From contig JAIOPF010000199.1 in assembly GCA_021414045.1 (NCBI GenBank), positions 1 through 15,336 of the forward strand: 15,336 nucleotides of DNA, written 5' to 3'. This document shows, piece after piece, positions 14,660 to 15,336 of this stretch (within the stretch, counting starts at the first letter, position 1; the number at the start of each line of letters is the position of its first letter). The position numbers and the translations under genes were made by a program. This DNA comes from Deltaproteobacteria bacterium. GTDB lineage: Bacteria; UBA10199; DSSB01. Under the pieces are notes generated by a model. It had not been told where the DNA came from. It was given only the letters and a program-made list of their open reading frames with translations, and did no database searches.

Positions 14660-15313
14660 ATGAGTCACAAAGTTCACCCCGCGGCGAAAAACATCGTTTC
14701 GATTTTGGAGTCCTCGGAAGGATTTAAGCAATTAACCGGAGGTTCGGGATTCTCGGGAAAGCTTCGCGCCTCGTTGAAGGGGCAGAAAGTCTACCAACCG
14801 GGCCAAGACGATTCGGGCTTCGGAGGACGGCCGCGCATGACTTTGGGCAGCGATTTTGGCACGATCAAGCTGGATTCGAACTCTTATGCGAAAGTCACGA
14901 GCGGAACTTCGCGCGCGAAAAAACGCGTCGCCCATCATCACGCGACGTCGCGCCGGCCCCATCCGCTTTTTGCGAGAGGTCATCATCCCATCGCCCCTAA
15001 GGCTCCTGCGGATCCCGTCGAGAAATACAGCTCAAGGAAGATCCATGCGCAGGCGGTGGCGAAAGCGCACAAGGCCCATCGAAAGGGAACTCTTTCGCCT
15101 TCCTTGACGTTATTTTACGTCTCGGGCCCCGGCGCACTGAACCTGCGGCCGCAATACGGGCACAACTTTAAAAATAGGCGCGAAGCTTACGCGGCCCTGA
15201 AGCACGGAGAGATTTCGATGCGCAGCATGGTTCAATTCGCCAAGGGCAAAGGCGCTAATGTCTTCGCGCCGGCTTCGAGCTTGGCTTTGTACTTGCGCCC
15301 GGCCAACGGCTAG
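14660..15313 (+). CDS. Very basic, His-rich protein of unknown function
   Basis: This 217-residue protein is one I do not recognise. It has no signal peptide or membrane segment. It is rich in Lys, Arg and Gly, with 13 His by my count, giving a strongly basic protein. Residues 20-70 are Gly-rich (GGSGFSGKLR, DDSGFGGRPR). Residues 84-145 form a low-complexity basic stretch with HHH (92-94), HH (108-109) and the run AKAHKAHRKG (134-143), reminiscent of nucleic-acid-binding tails. The last 70 residues look folded (LTLFYVSGPGALNLRPQYG, MRSMVQFAKGKGANVF). ATG 14660 has a strong Shine-Dalgarno AAGGAAGGG (14643-14651) and an AT-rich promoter region. Base composition resembles the rest of the chromosome. 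It could be a nucleoid- or RNA-associated protein, but that is speculation; the family is unidentified. Confidence 0.7.
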   Translation: MSHKVHPAAKNIVSILESSEGFKQLTGGSGFSGKLRASLKGQKVYQPGQDDSGFGGRPRMTLGSDFGTIKLDSNSYAKVTSGTSRAKKRVAHHHATSRRPHPLFARGHHPIAPKAPADPVEKYSSRKIHAQAVAKAHKAHRKGTLSPSLTLFYVSGPGALNLRPQYGHNFKNRREAYAALKHGEISMRSMVQFAKGKGANVFAPASSLALYLRPANG

Positions 15314-15336
15314 ACTTCTATTTTTCCCCTATGTGG

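Noticed and set aside
14478..14663. Short plus-strand frame overlapping the start of the basic protein gene (ATGA)
   Set aside because: It has a TTG start, no ribosome site, an implausible composition, and lies in AT-rich DNA with regulatory signals.

Overview
The window comes from a GC-rich bacterial chromosome with tightly packed genes. I see no phage, plasmid, insertion sequence, CRISPR array, tRNA or rRNA. A predicted secreted HEAT protein, a predicted lipoprotein sulfatase and polyprenyl-phosphate type glycosyltransferases suggest a Gram-negative heterotroph. The leucine-catabolic genes and the style of the genome fit an environmental member of the former Deltaproteobacteria (Myxococcota, Bdellovibrionota or UBA10199-like). 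That placement is an inference and its confidence is low.

Layout. (1) 3-993: the 3' end of an unrecognised gene, then a TrmN6/YfiC-type methyltransferase. (2) 1053-6466: acyl-CoA metabolism. It holds a stand-alone cobalamin-binding domain of the methylmalonyl/isobutyryl-CoA mutase small-subunit type, a convergent crotonase-family gene on the minus strand, and a plus-strand operon in the order liuB - liuC - biotin carboxylase - biotin carrier. That operon would turn 3-methylcrotonyl-CoA (from leucine) into 3-methylglutaconyl-CoA and then HMG-CoA. (3) 6553-8993: a GT2 polyprenyl-phosphate sugar synthase, a small membrane-anchored protein and a GT-C-like multi-membrane protein, forming a lipid-linked glycosylation operon. 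(4) 9108-11759: a predicted lipoprotein sulfatase followed by a secreted HEAT-repeat protein. (5) 11779-12966: a CPA2-type cation/proton antiporter. (6) 14303-12960 on the minus strand: a DUF2142 membrane protein whose 3' end overlaps the antiporter. (7) 14304-14659: an AT-rich intergenic region with a potential ribosome-site-sequestering structure, upstream of an unrecognised, very basic 217-residue protein.

The most notable observation is a cluster of lesions between about 3409 and 8411, in genes whose remaining sequence is clean. liuB appears to lack 106 nt of its carboxyltransferase core and is frameshifted. The biotin carrier lacks the first half of its biotinyl domain. The small protein at 7296 is split by a frameshift. 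The GT-C protein seems to lack an internal segment. Either this is real recent decay (which would disable methylcrotonyl-CoA carboxylase) or the assembly has dropped short segments. Read mapping would decide. The other notable items are the structured leader before the basic orphan protein and a crotonase lacking both canonical catalytic glutamates.
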